The position numbers were made by a program, and so were the translations under genes. Positions 35,200 through 43,946 of a stretch of 64,000 nt of DNA are shown piece by piece. The notes under the pieces are model-generated. The model saw only the letters and a list, made by a program, of their open reading frames with translations. It ran no database searches and was not told where the DNA came from. The stretch is from assembly GCF_000336775.1 (NCBI RefSeq), contig NZ_AOLJ01000011.1, positions 675,043-739,042 on the forward strand, given 5' to 3'. Every line of letters starts with the position of its first letter. The stretch's first letter is position 1. This DNA comes from Haloferax gibbonsii ATCC 33959. GTDB lineage: Archaea; Halobacteriota; Halobacteria; Halobacteriales; Haloferacaceae.

Positions 35200-35403
35200 T
35201 TAGGAAGAACGCGACAGCCAAACGCCGATACCAGCCATCACGAGCACGAACGCCGTGATAGCGCCGACGAGTGCGAACCCGCCGGTGGAGATGAGTCCAC
35301 TCTGGTTGTAGGTCGCACCGATGCCGACGATGAGGGCGATAAACACCCCGACCGCGACGATGGAGACGGCAATCTTCCGCCGCATCTCCGCTTCGATAGC
35401 CAT
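35200..35403 (-). CDS. small two-helix membrane protein (DUF7472-like)
   Basis: 67 residues from the ATG at 35403 (MAIEAEMRRKIAVSIVAVGV). Two hydrophobic helices (about 11-31 and 41-62) separated by a short GATYNQSGLISTGG loop. Matches the haloarchaeal family I recall as DUF7472; unknown function. The 21 extra residues available upstream are Arg-rich and were not used. Confidence 0.7.
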   Translation of the reverse strand: MAIEAEMRRKIAVSIVAVGVFIALIVGIGATYNQSGLISTGGFALVGAITAFVLVMAGIGVWLSRSS

Positions 35404-35526
35404 GCGACGACGTATCCGCGGCCGTTCTAAAAGGTCTTCGATGGGCGGATGCCCGACGAGAGCCACTCACGCGCCCGATTTTCCACGTGAAACGAGGGTT
35501 TAGGTCGTTCGAGAACCTATACGCAG

Positions 35527-36270
35527 GTGACGGAAACTGACCCCGAACAGCCGCTGGTAGGGTCGGAATCCCGCACCACCATGACGCACATCGCACACAC
35601 ACCCGCGTCGACTCGCCGCCCGGTGCGCCGCAAGACCACGCTCCCGTCCGACGGACTGGCCGGTCGCGCCCGCCGCGCCCGCGTCGAGCCGATGGCCGTC
35701 CGGCCGCTCCGCGACGGGCGCTACGTCGTCGAGACCGACGGCGGCACCTACGTCGTCGACGTGGAGGCTCGCACCTGCACCTGCCCCGACAACGCCATCC
35801 GGCACGCCCGCTGCAAGCACCTCCGCCGGGTCGCCATCGAAATCACCCGCGGCGAGGTCCCGCCGCCGGGCCGCCGGAGCGCCACCTGCGCCGTCTGCGG
35901 CGACGAGACGTTCGTCCCGATGGACGCGACGGGGCCCCAGCTCTGCCGCGACCACGAACACCGCGCCGGCGACCTCGTCCGCGACCGCGAGAGCGGCGGC
36001 CTCCTCGTCGTCACGCGGGCGCTCGGCACCCGAGCCGACGAGACGCCGACCGAGACGGGGAAACTCGTCGCCGCGTTCGAGAGCAACCGCGACTACGGCA
36101 ACCACGAACCGGTGTTCGAGGCGGTCTATCTGGACTCGCTGCCGGTGAACGCCGGCCTCTCGGACCTCGGCGGACTGCACGCCTATCGGTTCCCCGCCTC
36201 GCGGCTCAGCCGCGTCGAGCGCGGGTTCGTCGGCGCTCGCACGCTCGGCGAGCGACTCGCTCGGGCGTGA
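35527..36270 (+). CDS. SWIM zinc finger domain protein
   Basis: 247 residues. The SWIM motif CxCx(n)CxH is visible as CTCPDNAIRHARCKHL (about 79-94), followed by a second cysteine-rich element CAVCGDETFVP...LCRDH. SWIM domains mediate DNA or protein contact; haloarchaea have several such proteins of unknown function. The GTG at 35527 lies 26 nt after a TATA-like gtttagg, suggesting a leaderless start there; an ATG 18 codons further on (35581) is the alternative. Confidence 0.8.
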   Translation: MTETDPEQPLVGSESRTTMTHIAHTPASTRRPVRRKTTLPSDGLAGRARRARVEPMAVRPLRDGRYVVETDGGTYVVDVEARTCTCPDNAIRHARCKHLRRVAIEITRGEVPPPGRRSATCAVCGDETFVPMDATGPQLCRDHEHRAGDLVRDRESGGLLVVTRALGTRADETPTETGKLVAAFESNRDYGNHEPVFEAVYLDSLPVNAGLSDLGGLHAYRFPASRLSRVERGFVGARTLGERLARA

Positions 36271-36304
36271 GCGAACGCGGAGAACGAGACGCCGCGCCGC
36301 GACC

Positions 36305-36727
36305 TCAGTCGTCGCCGAGTTTGGTCTGCGTCGGTCCGCCGGTAAAGGACTCGAAGTCCTCGCCCTCCGCCAGCGCCGTCTCCTTTTTGACGCGGTAGTT
36401 CCCGCCGTCGGTCACGTAGAGGTCGCCGGGGTGGAAGAAGTACCAGTCCTCGCGGTCGAATCGGACGGCGATGCGGGCCTTCGCGCCGAAGTTCTGCGAG
36501 AAGTAGATGAGCGCTTCGACCTCCTCGCCGTCGAGGTAGATGGGGCGACCGCTGGAGGCCTTCGCCTCGATGGCGTAGAACACCTCGCCGTTGCCCGCGA
36601 GCACGTCGGGGAGTTCGCGCGTCGTCGCGCTCCCGGAGGCGGGCGCACGCATGACTGCGAACCCGGCCTCGTCGAGGCGGTTGACGAGTTCGCGCTCGCG
36701 TCGGTCTCCCTTTCTGTTCGAAGACAT
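36305..36727 (-). CDS. hjc: Holliday junction resolvase Hjc
   Basis: 140 residues from the ATG at 36727. Archaeal Hjc signature: an N-terminal [24 protein letters not shown] with the acidic residue near 11-13, Asp41 in LPDVLAG, and the catalytic EAK (Glu54, Lys56) in YAIEAKAS, which is the restriction-endonuclease-like PD-(D/E)xK core. Cleaves four-way junctions as a dimer. An AT-rich catttatca about 28 nt upstream can serve as its TATA. Confidence 0.93.
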   Translation of the reverse strand: MSSNRKGDRRERELVNRLDEAGFAVMRAPASGSATTRELPDVLAGNGEVFYAIEAKASSGRPIYLDGEEVEALIYFSQNFGAKARIAVRFDREDWYFFHPGDLYVTDGGNYRVKKETALAEGEDFESFTGGPTQTKLGDD

Positions 36728-36798
36728 GGTCGGGAGTCGGCCGCGGGCGGTGATAAATGGGGCGAACGTCGTTCGAGAGCGCCGCCGGACCGCCGGCG

Positions 36799-37587
36799 TC
36801 ACTCGAAAAGCGGGACGGCGTCGGGCCACAGCGCTCGGAACTGGCGAGCGAACTCGTCGACGACCCCCGCGTCCGTCACCACGACGACGCCGAGGCGGTC
36901 GGCGGCGGACTGTGGGTGCGGAATGTCGACCGACGCGACCGTCCCGTCGACGACGTCGAACGAGACCGGCAGGCTCGGCAAGCACCGGACTCGGACCGTC
37001 TGCGGCTTCGACGCCACGAGTTCCCGAAACTCGTCGGGGAGCGAGTCGAGCACGGGGTCGCTGAGGAGCAGCGACACGTCGAGGTCGTCGCGAGCGCCCT
37101 CGAAGAACGCGTCGAACTCCGTGCGGAGCGTCTCCCACGAGGCCCGCTCGTACGGCGGGCCGACCGCGGCCGAGACGGACTCGGTCGCCGCCCGCACGTG
37201 CTCGTGCATCGCCGTCCGCATCTCGTCGCCGCCGAGACGGCCGAGCCAGACGCTCCCGTCGGCCGGTGGCGTCGGCAGGAGGTTCGACCGGACCGCGTCG
37301 GCCACGTCGCGGTACCGCGTCCACTCCTCGCGCAGTTCCGCGGCGCGCTCGGCCAGCAGTCGCTCGACCGCCGCGGCCGGGTCGACGGCGGCGTACCGCG
37401 TCGGCTGGGTCGACTGCGCTCGGACCAACCGGCGCGCCCGAAGCCCGTTGAGCACGTCGTAAACACGGCCGTTCGGGACGCCGCTCGCGTCCGAGACGGT
37501 CGCGGCCGTCGCGGCACCCGTGACGAGGAGCGTCCGGTACGCCTTCTCCTCGTAGTTCGACAGGCCGAGTTCCCCGAGTTCGGTCAT
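36799..37587 (-). CDS. TrmB family transcriptional regulator
   Basis: 262 residues from the ATG at 37587. The N-terminal winged helix [43 protein letters not shown] is a clear TrmB domain; residues 90-262 form the C-terminal region with a phospholipase-D-like/sugar-binding-type fold (weak similarity). TrmB members sense sugars or other small molecules and repress or activate metabolic genes. Divergent from the SMR transporter at 37709, with about 120 nt between them, which makes that gene a first candidate target. Confidence 0.88.
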   Translation of the reverse strand: MTELGELGLSNYEEKAYRTLLVTGAATAATVSDASGVPNGRVYDVLNGLRARRLVRAQSTQPTRYAAVDPAAAVERLLAERAAELREEWTRYRDVADAVRSNLLPTPPADGSVWLGRLGGDEMRTAMHEHVRAATESVSAAVGPPYERASWETLRTEFDAFFEGARDDLDVSLLLSDPVLDSLPDEFRELVASKPQTVRVRCLPSLPVSFDVVDGTVASVDIPHPQSAADRLGVVVVTDAGVVDEFARQFRALWPDAVPLFE

Positions 37588-37708
37588 GGTCGGGACTCTC
37601 TCGCCCACGAGTTAGTAGTTTGATATTTCTTGTTCGGCGGCGAGCAACGGACCGCAAGTGGCGGGCGATTGCGGAACGCTCATCGGGGTCGTGGCGGGAC
37701 CGACGGGC

Positions 37709-38041
37709 ATGAACCCGTACGCGTTACTCGCCGGCGCAATCGCGTCGGAGCTGGTCGGAACGACCGCGCTCAAACTGTCCGCGGGCTTTTCCAAGCCCCT
37801 CCCGAGCCTCGGCGTGGTGGTCGGCTACGGGCTCGCGTTCTACCTCGTCTCGCTGACGCTTGAAGAGCTCCCCATCGGCGTGGTGTACGGGACGTGGGCC
37901 GCGCTGGGCATCGTCGGCGTCGCGGCCATCGGCGTCGTCGTGTTCGACGAACCGGTCGACCTGACTGGCGTCGTCGGCCTGCTTCTCATCCTCGCGGGCG
38001 TCTACTGCGTCAACGTCCTCTCGGAGATGGCCGCGCACTGA
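37709..38041 (+). CDS. small multidrug resistance (SMR/EmrE) family transporter
   Basis: 110 residues from the ATG at 37709, four membrane helices. EmrE-family signatures: [29 protein letters not shown] with the essential membrane Glu (Glu13, in [10 protein letters not shown]), [17 protein letters not shown], and [25 protein letters not shown]. Works as a dimer exporting cationic drugs or small polyamines/guanidinium. Probably regulated by the divergent TrmB-type protein (inference from position only). Confidence 0.92.
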   Translation: MNPYALLAGAIASELVGTTALKLSAGFSKPLPSLGVVVGYGLAFYLVSLTLEELPIGVVYGTWAALGIVGVAAIGVVVFDEPVDLTGVVGLLLILAGVYCVNVLSEMAAH

Positions 38042-38102
38042 CGCCGGCGTCGAAGCGGACGCGCCACCAGAGCTTTGAGTCGGCTGACGGACAGTTCCCC
38101 GT

Positions 38103-38792
38103 ATGAACCGCGAGAACCGGCGTGCCGTCGTCCTCCTCGTCCTCGGGGTCGCCCTCCTCGCGAACCCGCTGTACCTCTATCCCGACGGCGTCTCCTACGA
38201 GAAGACGTACACCTACGAGGCGTCGGCGGTGGACTACCCCCCGCACACCGCGGACGCGTTCTATCGGGTCAAATCGTGCGGGTGGAACCCCCTCCAGTCG
38301 GCGGAGTGCGCCGGCATCATCGACATGGCCCGCGGCGACCCGGTCGAACTCGAGTTGAACCCGGACCGCGACGTCTACTCGGAGTTCTGGTCGTTCGACT
38401 ACGTCCGGACCGACGGCCGCTACTTCGAACCCAACGCGACGCTCGACGGGCGCACCCTCACGCTCTCGCTCCACCCGGTTTCGACCGAGACGGTGAAACG
38501 CGACCTCTCGGAGGACCTCGACGAGGTTCCACACCACGTCCGCGAGGCCGTCCGGAACGGCAGTAGCACCGTGACCGAAGAGCACGTGTACGAGGCGCGG
38601 TCTCACTACGTCAGACACGACGGCCAGTACTACGTCGTCGAACCGGTCGAAAGCGAGCGCGTCCCGACCGGCTGGGGGTGGAAAGCGCCGTCCGACGCGG
38701 CTATCGACGCGATGCGGCTCGCGGCGTGGATAGGCGGCGTCGCGTGCGTCTGGCGGGCCGGCGAGTGGACCGAGCGCGGTCGAGAAGAGTAA
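38103..38792 (+). CDS. membrane-anchored secreted protein of unknown function
   Basis: 229 residues: one N-terminal helix (7-26), then an acidic extracytoplasmic domain with several Tyr-rich segments (YTYEASAVDYPPHTADAFYRV) and two cysteines (CGWNPLQSAEC), and a final weakly hydrophobic helix (201-217). No domain is recognised. TATA-like gagcttt about 26 nt upstream. Confidence 0.6.
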   Translation: MNRENRRAVVLLVLGVALLANPLYLYPDGVSYEKTYTYEASAVDYPPHTADAFYRVKSCGWNPLQSAECAGIIDMARGDPVELELNPDRDVYSEFWSFDYVRTDGRYFEPNATLDGRTLTLSLHPVSTETVKRDLSEDLDEVPHHVREAVRNGSSTVTEEHVYEARSHYVRHDGQYYVVEPVESERVPTGWGWKAPSDAAIDAMRLAAWIGGVACVWRAGEWTERGREE

Positions 38793-38831
38793 AAATCGGT
38801 CAGTGTGCGGGGGGTGAGCGAGCGAGCCGGC

Positions 38832-40118
38832 TTACGTTCCGTGGGCCCAGCTACCCATGTACTCGCGCTGTTCGTCGGTCATCGAGTCGAACTCGATGCC
38901 CTCGGCTTCGAGCTTGATTTCGGCGACCTCGCGGTCCAGTTCGTCGGGCACGTCGTGGACGCCGGCGTCGTAGGCGTCGCCGTTCTCGACGAGTTCGCGG
39001 ACGACGACGGCCTGCACGCCGAACGACTGGTCCATGACCTCGACCGGGTGGCCGAGCGCGATGGGCGACGCGAGGTTGACGAGGCGGCCCTCGGCGAGGA
39101 CGTTCAGCCGGCGGCCGTCTTCGAGTTCGTAGGCGTCGACGCCGTCACGGGCCTCGTACTCGTCGACCGCGAGGTCCGACAGCGCGTCGAGGTCGATTTC
39201 GATGTCGAAGTGCCCGGCGTTCGCCAGCAAGACGCCGTCTTTCATGTTCTCGAAGTCCTCGCGGGTGATGACGTCGCGGTTGCCGGTGGTCGTGATGAAC
39301 ACGTCGCCGACCGTCGCGGCCTCCTCCATCGGCATCACGTCGTAGCCCTCCATGTGGGCTTCGAGCGCGCGGCGGGGGTCGACCTCGGTGACGATGACGT
39401 TCGCGTTCTGGCCGGACGCCTTCTTGGCGACGCCCTTGCCGCAGTAGCCGTAGCCGCCGACGACGACGTTCTTGCCGGCGTACGAGAGGTTCGTCGTCAT
39501 GGCGATGGTCGCCAGCGACGACTCGCCCGTGCCGTGGACGTTGTCGAACAGGCGCTTCATCGGCGTGTCGTTGACGGCGAAGACGGGGTAGTTCAGTTCG
39601 CCGTCCTCGTCCATCGCGCGGAGGCGGTGGACGCCGGTCGTGGTCTCTTCGGCCCCGCCGACGATGGTCTCGATGAGTTCGGGGTACTCCTCGTGGATGG
39701 TGAAGACCATGTCCATGCCGTCGTCGACCGTGACGGTCGGCTCGTGGGCGATGACGGCGTCGATGGCCGCGTAGTAGTCCTCCTCGTCGACGCCGCGGAC
39801 GGCGTAGGAGGTGATGTCGTCGTTGGCGTCGAGCGCCGCCGAGACGTCGTCGTGGGTCGAAAGCGGGTTGCAGCCGGTGATGGCGACTTCCGCGCCGCCG
39901 AGCGCCAGCAGTTCGACGAGGTTCGCCGTCTTCGCCTCGACGTGCATCGCCATGCCGACGACCTCGCCGTCGAGCGGCTGTTCCGACTCGAACTGCTCGC
40001 GGAGTTCCTGCAGGATGGGCATGTGCTGGAGCGCCCAGTCCATCTTGCGTCGTCCCTCGGTCCGGGCGGCCTCGACGTCGTCGAGGTGCTCGGAGACGGG
40101 AGCGTAGTGTTCGCTCAT
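38832..40118 (-). CDS. ahcY: S-adenosylhomocysteinase
   Basis: 428 residues. NAD-binding Rossmann motif VVGGYGYCGKGVAKKA, the catalytic and adenosine-binding segments (DDGMDMVFTIHEEYP, EETTTGVHRL, NDTPMKRLFDNVHGTGES) and the SAHase-specific GHPVEVMDQSFGVQA are all present. Hydrolyses S-adenosylhomocysteine to adenosine and homocysteine, keeping methylation running. The neighbouring deaminase (40582-41874) can act on the same class of nucleosides. Confidence 0.95.
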   Translation of the reverse strand: MSEHYAPVSEHLDDVEAARTEGRRKMDWALQHMPILQELREQFESEQPLDGEVVGMAMHVEAKTANLVELLALGGAEVAITGCNPLSTHDDVSAALDANDDITSYAVRGVDEEDYYAAIDAVIAHEPTVTVDDGMDMVFTIHEEYPELIETIVGGAEETTTGVHRLRAMDEDGELNYPVFAVNDTPMKRLFDNVHGTGESSLATIAMTTNLSYAGKNVVVGGYGYCGKGVAKKASGQNANVIVTEVDPRRALEAHMEGYDVMPMEEAATVGDVFITTTGNRDVITREDFENMKDGVLLANAGHFDIEIDLDALSDLAVDEYEARDGVDAYELEDGRRLNVLAEGRLVNLASPIALGHPVEVMDQSFGVQAVVVRELVENGDAYDAGVHDVPDELDREVAEIKLEAEGIEFDSMTDEQREYMGSWAHGT

Positions 40119-40217
40119 ACCCGTGGGTTCGGAGAGGGGTCCGAAAACCCTACCGAAGGCGGTCGCCGCCCCCCGAATCTACAAGTGTCAACGGGGAGAT
40201 TGTATCGCCGAGGGCCG

Positions 40218-40529
40218 ATGCTCGTCATAGACAACGGCAAGACGGTCGCCGAACAGGAGCTGTTCGCCCTGATGAGCGCCCCCGCGGTTCCCGACCTCTT
40301 GCGCGTCGCCGACGAGCCGCTGACGGTCAAGGAGCTGAGCTGTCGGGCCGACGTGCCGCTGTCGACCGCCTATCGGGAGGTCAAGCGGCTCCACGAGGCG
40401 TCGCTGTTCGAGAAATCCATCATGGTCGACCACAGCGACGGACGACACGTCGCGCAGTACCACCGGACGTTCGAGCGCATGGAGGTCAGCGTGACCGACG
40501 ACGGACTGCGCATCGAGTTGGCCGGGTAG
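40218..40529 (+). CDS. small winged-helix regulator
   Basis: 103 residues from the ATG at 40218. The winged helix is in AVPDLLRVADEPLTVKELSCRADVPLSTAYREVKRLHEASLFEKS, with a basic recognition helix; the C-terminal RTFERMEVSVTDDGLRIELAG is a common tail of haloarchaeal ArsR/MarR-like proteins. It sits between ahcY and the deaminase gene, both pointing the other way, and could regulate either. Confidence 0.8.
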   Translation: MLVIDNGKTVAEQELFALMSAPAVPDLLRVADEPLTVKELSCRADVPLSTAYREVKRLHEASLFEKSIMVDHSDGRHVAQYHRTFERMEVSVTDDGLRIELAG

Positions 40530-40581
40530 CGGGGTCGGAGGTCAGTGCGGCGGCGGAGGCGGCGGACCGGACGGCGGCGAT

Positions 40582-41874
40582 TCAGACGCGCTCGCGGAGC
40601 GACGCGACCGCCTCGCCGGCGCGGGCCATCACGGCGTCCTCGTCGAGCGTCAGCACCTCGCGGTCCCGCATCAGCACCCGGCCGTCGCAGACCGTGTGGC
40701 GAACGTCGGAGCCGCGGGCGGCGTACGCGAGGTGACTCACGAGGTCGTTGGCGGGCGTGAGGTGCGGGGCGTCGAGGTCGACGACGGCGAGGTCGGCCGC
40801 GCCGCCGACTTCGAGCGCGCCGCCGGGGAGGTCGATGGCGTCGGCCGAGCCGGCGGTCGCCATCCGCACCACGTCGCCGGCCGCGACGGCGCTCGCGTCG
40901 TCGGCGGCGAGTTTCCCGAGCATCGCGGCGTCGCGCATCTCGTCGAACATGTCGAGGTCGTTGTTCGAGGCCGCGCCGTCGGTTCCGAGACCGACCGTGA
41001 CGCCCGCGTCGAGCAGTTTCTGGACGGGAGCCATGCCGGAGGCGAGTTTCATGTTCGACGCCGGGCAGTGGACGACGCCGGTGCCCGCGTCGGCGAGGAG
41101 GTCGATCTCCGCGTCGTCGACGTGGACGCCGTGGGCGAGGAAGTCGTCGGCGGTGAGCATGCCGAGTTCCTTCGCGTACGACAGCGGGCGCTCGCCGCGC
41201 TCGTCGACGATGGGGTCGACCTCGTCCGTCGTCTCGTTGGCGTGGTAGTGGACCGGGATGTCCTCGGCGTGCGCGTCGGCGACGAACTCGCGGAGGAAGT
41301 CCTCCGCGACCGTCGTCAGCGAGTGCGGCATCGCGGCGGTCCGAATCCGGCCGTCGGCCGCGCCGTCGAACTCGCGGGCCACGTCGAGGCTCTCGTCGAT
41401 GTCGGCCCGCGCGTCCTCGTCGTCTTTCCCGAGCGTGACGACGCCGTGGCCGAGGCGGGCGCGGAGGCCGGCCTCGTCGACCGCGGCGGCGACCTCGGGG
41501 ACGTGGAAGTACATGTCCGCGAACGCGGTGGTCCCCGACTTAATCATCTCCACGAGGCCGAGTTCCGCGCCGACGCGCACGTCCTCGGGCGTGAGCGCGG
41601 CCTCGGCGGGCCAGATGTCCTCGCGGAGCCACGCGTCGAGCGGCTTGTCGTCGGCGTAGCCGCGCAGGAGCGTCATCGCCACGTGGCAGTGGGCGTTCAC
41701 CAGACCGGGCGTGACGAGACAGCCCTCGGCGTCGAGCGTCTCGTCGGCGTCGGCGTCGAGGTCCGCGCCGATGTCGAGGATGGTCCCCTCGTCTCGGTCC
41801 ACGAGTACGTCCGCGTCCTCGACCGTCGCGTCGGGGCGGAGCACCTGTCCGCCCGCGATTCGGAGCGTGTTCAT
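40582..41874 (-). CDS. dadD: 5'-deoxyadenosine/S-adenosylhomocysteine deaminase family amidohydrolase
   Basis: 430 residues from the ATG at 41874. Metal-dependent amidohydrolase of the MtaD/DadD branch: HCHVAMTLLRGY (first metal His pair), HYHANETTDE, HGVHVDD and GTDGAASNNDLD give the metal ligands and catalytic acid. Family members deaminate SAH, 5'-methylthioadenosine, 5'-deoxyadenosine and adenosine, recycling by-products of SAM use. Two genes from ahcY, which produces adenosine, on the same strand but separated by the HTH gene. Confidence 0.88.
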   Translation of the reverse strand: MNTLRIAGGQVLRPDATVEDADVLVDRDEGTILDIGADLDADADETLDAEGCLVTPGLVNAHCHVAMTLLRGYADDKPLDAWLREDIWPAEAALTPEDVRVGAELGLVEMIKSGTTAFADMYFHVPEVAAAVDEAGLRARLGHGVVTLGKDDEDARADIDESLDVAREFDGAADGRIRTAAMPHSLTTVAEDFLREFVADAHAEDIPVHYHANETTDEVDPIVDERGERPLSYAKELGMLTADDFLAHGVHVDDAEIDLLADAGTGVVHCPASNMKLASGMAPVQKLLDAGVTVGLGTDGAASNNDLDMFDEMRDAAMLGKLAADDASAVAAGDVVRMATAGSADAIDLPGGALEVGGAADLAVVDLDAPHLTPANDLVSHLAYAARGSDVRHTVCDGRVLMRDREVLTLDEDAVMARAGEAVASLRERV

Positions 41875-42019
41875 GTCGCTCGTTCGGGTCGGCGGGGTGG
41901 TGAATCCACCGTCTCGCGGCCGCGAGAGCCGACCGTCGGTTTCGCCGGTGAGCGGGCCGAATACCGGCGGTAGTCCGATTCCCGAAAATCGAGAACGAGC
42001 ACGCCCCCTTAGGTTCGGA

Positions 42020-42034
42020 CCCCCAGTATGGGGG
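42020..42034 (+). promoter_or_regulatory. palindromic operator candidate before the DUF7521-like/HTH operon
   Basis: cccccagtatggggg: perfect 5-bp G/C arms around agtat, positioned between a TATA-like cttagg (42009-42014) and the ATG at 42038. The operon encodes a DNA-binding protein (42379-42891), so autoregulation is the simple guess. Confidence 0.5.
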
Positions 42035-42037
42035 GAT

Positions 42038-42382
42038 ATGGAGCCCCCGTGGAACCTCGCGCTCGTTCCGGGGCACGTCCAAGGCAGTCCGTGGATGACC
42101 GCGGTCGTCGTCCTGGCGGGAGTCTCGTCGGTGACGCTGGCCGCGCTCGGCGTCGCCGTCTTCCTCCGGCGGCGGACGCGGTCGCACCTGCTCGTCGCGC
42201 TGGCGCTCTTGGCGTTCGCGTCGCGGGCGGCCGTCGCCGCGTTGACGCTCGGCGGCGTCCTCTCGGACTTCGACCACCACGTGGTCGAACACCTCTTGGA
42301 CCTCGTGATGGCCGGGCTCGTCCTCGCGGCCATCTACTACGCCCGGAGCATCGAGCGCGAGGCGGGGGTCAACGACCCATGA
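42038..42382 (+). CDS. three-helix membrane protein (DUF7521-like)
   Basis: 114 residues. Three hydrophobic helices (about 20-43, 48-70, 82-103) with charged ends; the middle contains RRRTRSHLLVALALLAFASRAAVAAL. Haloarchaeal proteins of this kind (I recall DUF7521) usually sit directly before an HTH regulator, as here. Its stop overlaps the next ATG as ATGA, so the two are one translational unit; it may be a membrane sensor or partner for the regulator (inference). Confidence 0.7.
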   Translation: MEPPWNLALVPGHVQGSPWMTAVVVLAGVSSVTLAALGVAVFLRRRTRSHLLVALALLAFASRAAVAALTLGGVLSDFDHHVVEHLLDLVMAGLVLAAIYYARSIEREAGVNDP

Positions 42383-42891
42383 GTGAGACACGAACCCGCG
42401 TCGCCGACCACATCAAGCACAACCCGGGAGTCCACTTCAACGAGCTCGTTCGCGCGCTCGACCTCGCTCCCGGCCAGGTACAACACCACGTCCGCAGACT
42501 GCTCTCCGACGAGACGGTCCGCCGCTCCGAGTTCTACGGGCGGACGCACTACTTCCCCCCTGAGTTCGACGCGTGGGAGCGCGGCGCGCTCGCGCTCGTC
42601 CGCCGGGAGACCGCCCGCGACATCCTCGGCCACCTCCTCGAACACGGCGACGCCCGCCCCGACGACGTGGCCGACGACATCGGCGTCGCCCGAAGCACGC
42701 TGGAGTGGCACCTCGACCACCTCGTCGAACGCGACGTGGTCCGGAAGGAACGCGACCTGCACAACCGCGTGACGCTCGTCCTCACCCACCCCGAGCGGAC
42801 GACCCGACTGTTAGACGACGTGTCCCCGTCGCTCCCCGAGCGGTTCGTCGACCGGTTCGACCGCCTGCTCGACCACCTCGTCGAAGGATAG
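42379..42891 (+). CDS. tandem winged-helix transcriptional regulator
   Basis: 170 residues. Two winged helices are visible: 1-60 (VADHIKHNPGVHFNELVRALDLAPGQVQHHVRRL) and 70-135 (TARDILGHLLEHGDARPDDVADDIGVARSTLEWHLDHLVERDVV). The same two-winged arrangement occurs in many haloarchaeal regulators paired with a small membrane protein. Translationally coupled to the preceding membrane-protein gene; a hairpin with a T-rich tail follows 14 nt after its stop. Confidence 0.85.
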   Translation: MSETRTRVADHIKHNPGVHFNELVRALDLAPGQVQHHVRRLLSDETVRRSEFYGRTHYFPPEFDAWERGALALVRRETARDILGHLLEHGDARPDDVADDIGVARSTLEWHLDHLVERDVVRKERDLHNRVTLVLTHPERTTRLLDDVSPSLPERFVDRFDRLLDHLVEG

Positions 42892-42905
42892 CCGCGGGTC
42901 GTCTG

Positions 42906-42931
42906 CCGACACTCTTCGTCGGTTAGTTTTA
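42906..42931 (+). terminator. hairpin plus T-rich tract after the HTH gene
   Basis: ccgac-actcttc-gtcgg forms a 5-bp stem and is followed by ttagtttta. Suits termination of the 42038-42891 operon. Confidence 0.5.
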
Positions 42932-43071
42932 TCCCCAGTCACCAGACCGACGGTTCTACACCTCGTCCGCGCCGGCGAACGTGACGGGAGCCATAGCTGA
43001 CAGTTCGTCGACGTGTCAAAAACCGTTCCGGCTTGCGAAAGTCAATTACCTCCGGGACGAGACGGAGAGGT

Positions 43072-43917
43072 ATGCGAATCGCCGTGCCCAACAAGGGCCG
43101 CCTGCACGAACCGACGATTGAACTCCTGGAGCGTGCGGGGCTGCACCTCGACAACGGTGCCGAGCGCAAACTCTACGCCGGGACCGTCGACCCCGACGTG
43201 ACCGTGCTGTTCGCCCGCGCCGCCGACATCCCCGAGTACGTCCGCGACGGGGCCGCCGAGGTCGGCATCACGGGCCTCGACCAGGTCCGCGAGTCGGGCC
43301 ACGAACTCGAAGACCTGCTCGATTTGGAGTACGGCAAGTGTCGGCTCGTCCTCGCCGCGCCCGAGGACGGCGACATCGAGACCGTCGCCGACGTGTCGGG
43401 CAAAGTCGTCGCCACCGAGTTCCCGCACATCGCGCGGACCTACTTCGAGGAAGAGGGCATCGACGCCGAGGTCGTGGAGGTCACGGGCGCGACCGAACTG
43501 ACGCCACACGTCGAGATGGCCGACGCCATCATCGACATCACCTCGACCGGGACGACCCTGCGGGTGAACCGCCTCGCGGTCATCGACGAGGTGCTGTCGT
43601 CGTCGGTCCGGCTGTTCGCCCGCCCCGACGTGGTCGACGACCCGAAGGTCCAGCAGTTGCTCATGGCGCTCGAATCGGTCCGCTCCGCGGAGGGCAAGCG
43701 CTACCTGATGATGAACGCGCCGCGCGAGAAACTCGACGAGGTGAAGGAGGTCATCCCCGGCCTCGGCGGTCCGACCGTGATGGACGTCGCCGGCGACTCG
43801 ACGGTCGCCGTCCACGCCGTCGTGAACGAACGCGACGTGTTCGAGGTCGTCAGCGACCTGAAGAACGTCGGCGCGAGCGGCATCCTCGTCACCGAAATCG
43901 AGCGGTTAGTCGAGTAA
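43072..43917 (+). CDS. hisG: ATP phosphoribosyltransferase HisG (long form)
   Basis: 281 residues from the ATG at 43072, 26 nt after a TATA-like gtcaatta, so leaderless. N-terminal [19 protein letters not shown], the PRPP-binding [17 protein letters not shown] and the C-terminal regulatory HisG_C (ACT-like) domain ([18 protein letters not shown]) are present. First committed step of histidine synthesis, and the C-terminal domain should confer histidine feedback. No other his gene is adjacent. Confidence 0.95.
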   Translation: MRIAVPNKGRLHEPTIELLERAGLHLDNGAERKLYAGTVDPDVTVLFARAADIPEYVRDGAAEVGITGLDQVRESGHELEDLLDLEYGKCRLVLAAPEDGDIETVADVSGKVVATEFPHIARTYFEEEGIDAEVVEVTGATELTPHVEMADAIIDITSTGTTLRVNRLAVIDEVLSSSVRLFARPDVVDDPKVQQLLMALESVRSAEGKRYLMMNAPREKLDEVKEVIPGLGGPTVMDVAGDSTVAVHAVVNERDVFEVVSDLKNVGASGILVTEIERLVE

Positions 43918-43946
43918 GCGACGCGGCCGCGTGCCCGTCGTGCGTG

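Noticed and set aside
42028..42037. Start codon atg at 42028 for the membrane protein
   Set aside because: Wrong frame for the membrane-protein ORF; it is part of the palindrome.
43033..43071. Upstream start for HisG at 43033
   Set aside because: The upstream residues cross the TATA element; the family N-terminus begins at the ATG at 43072.
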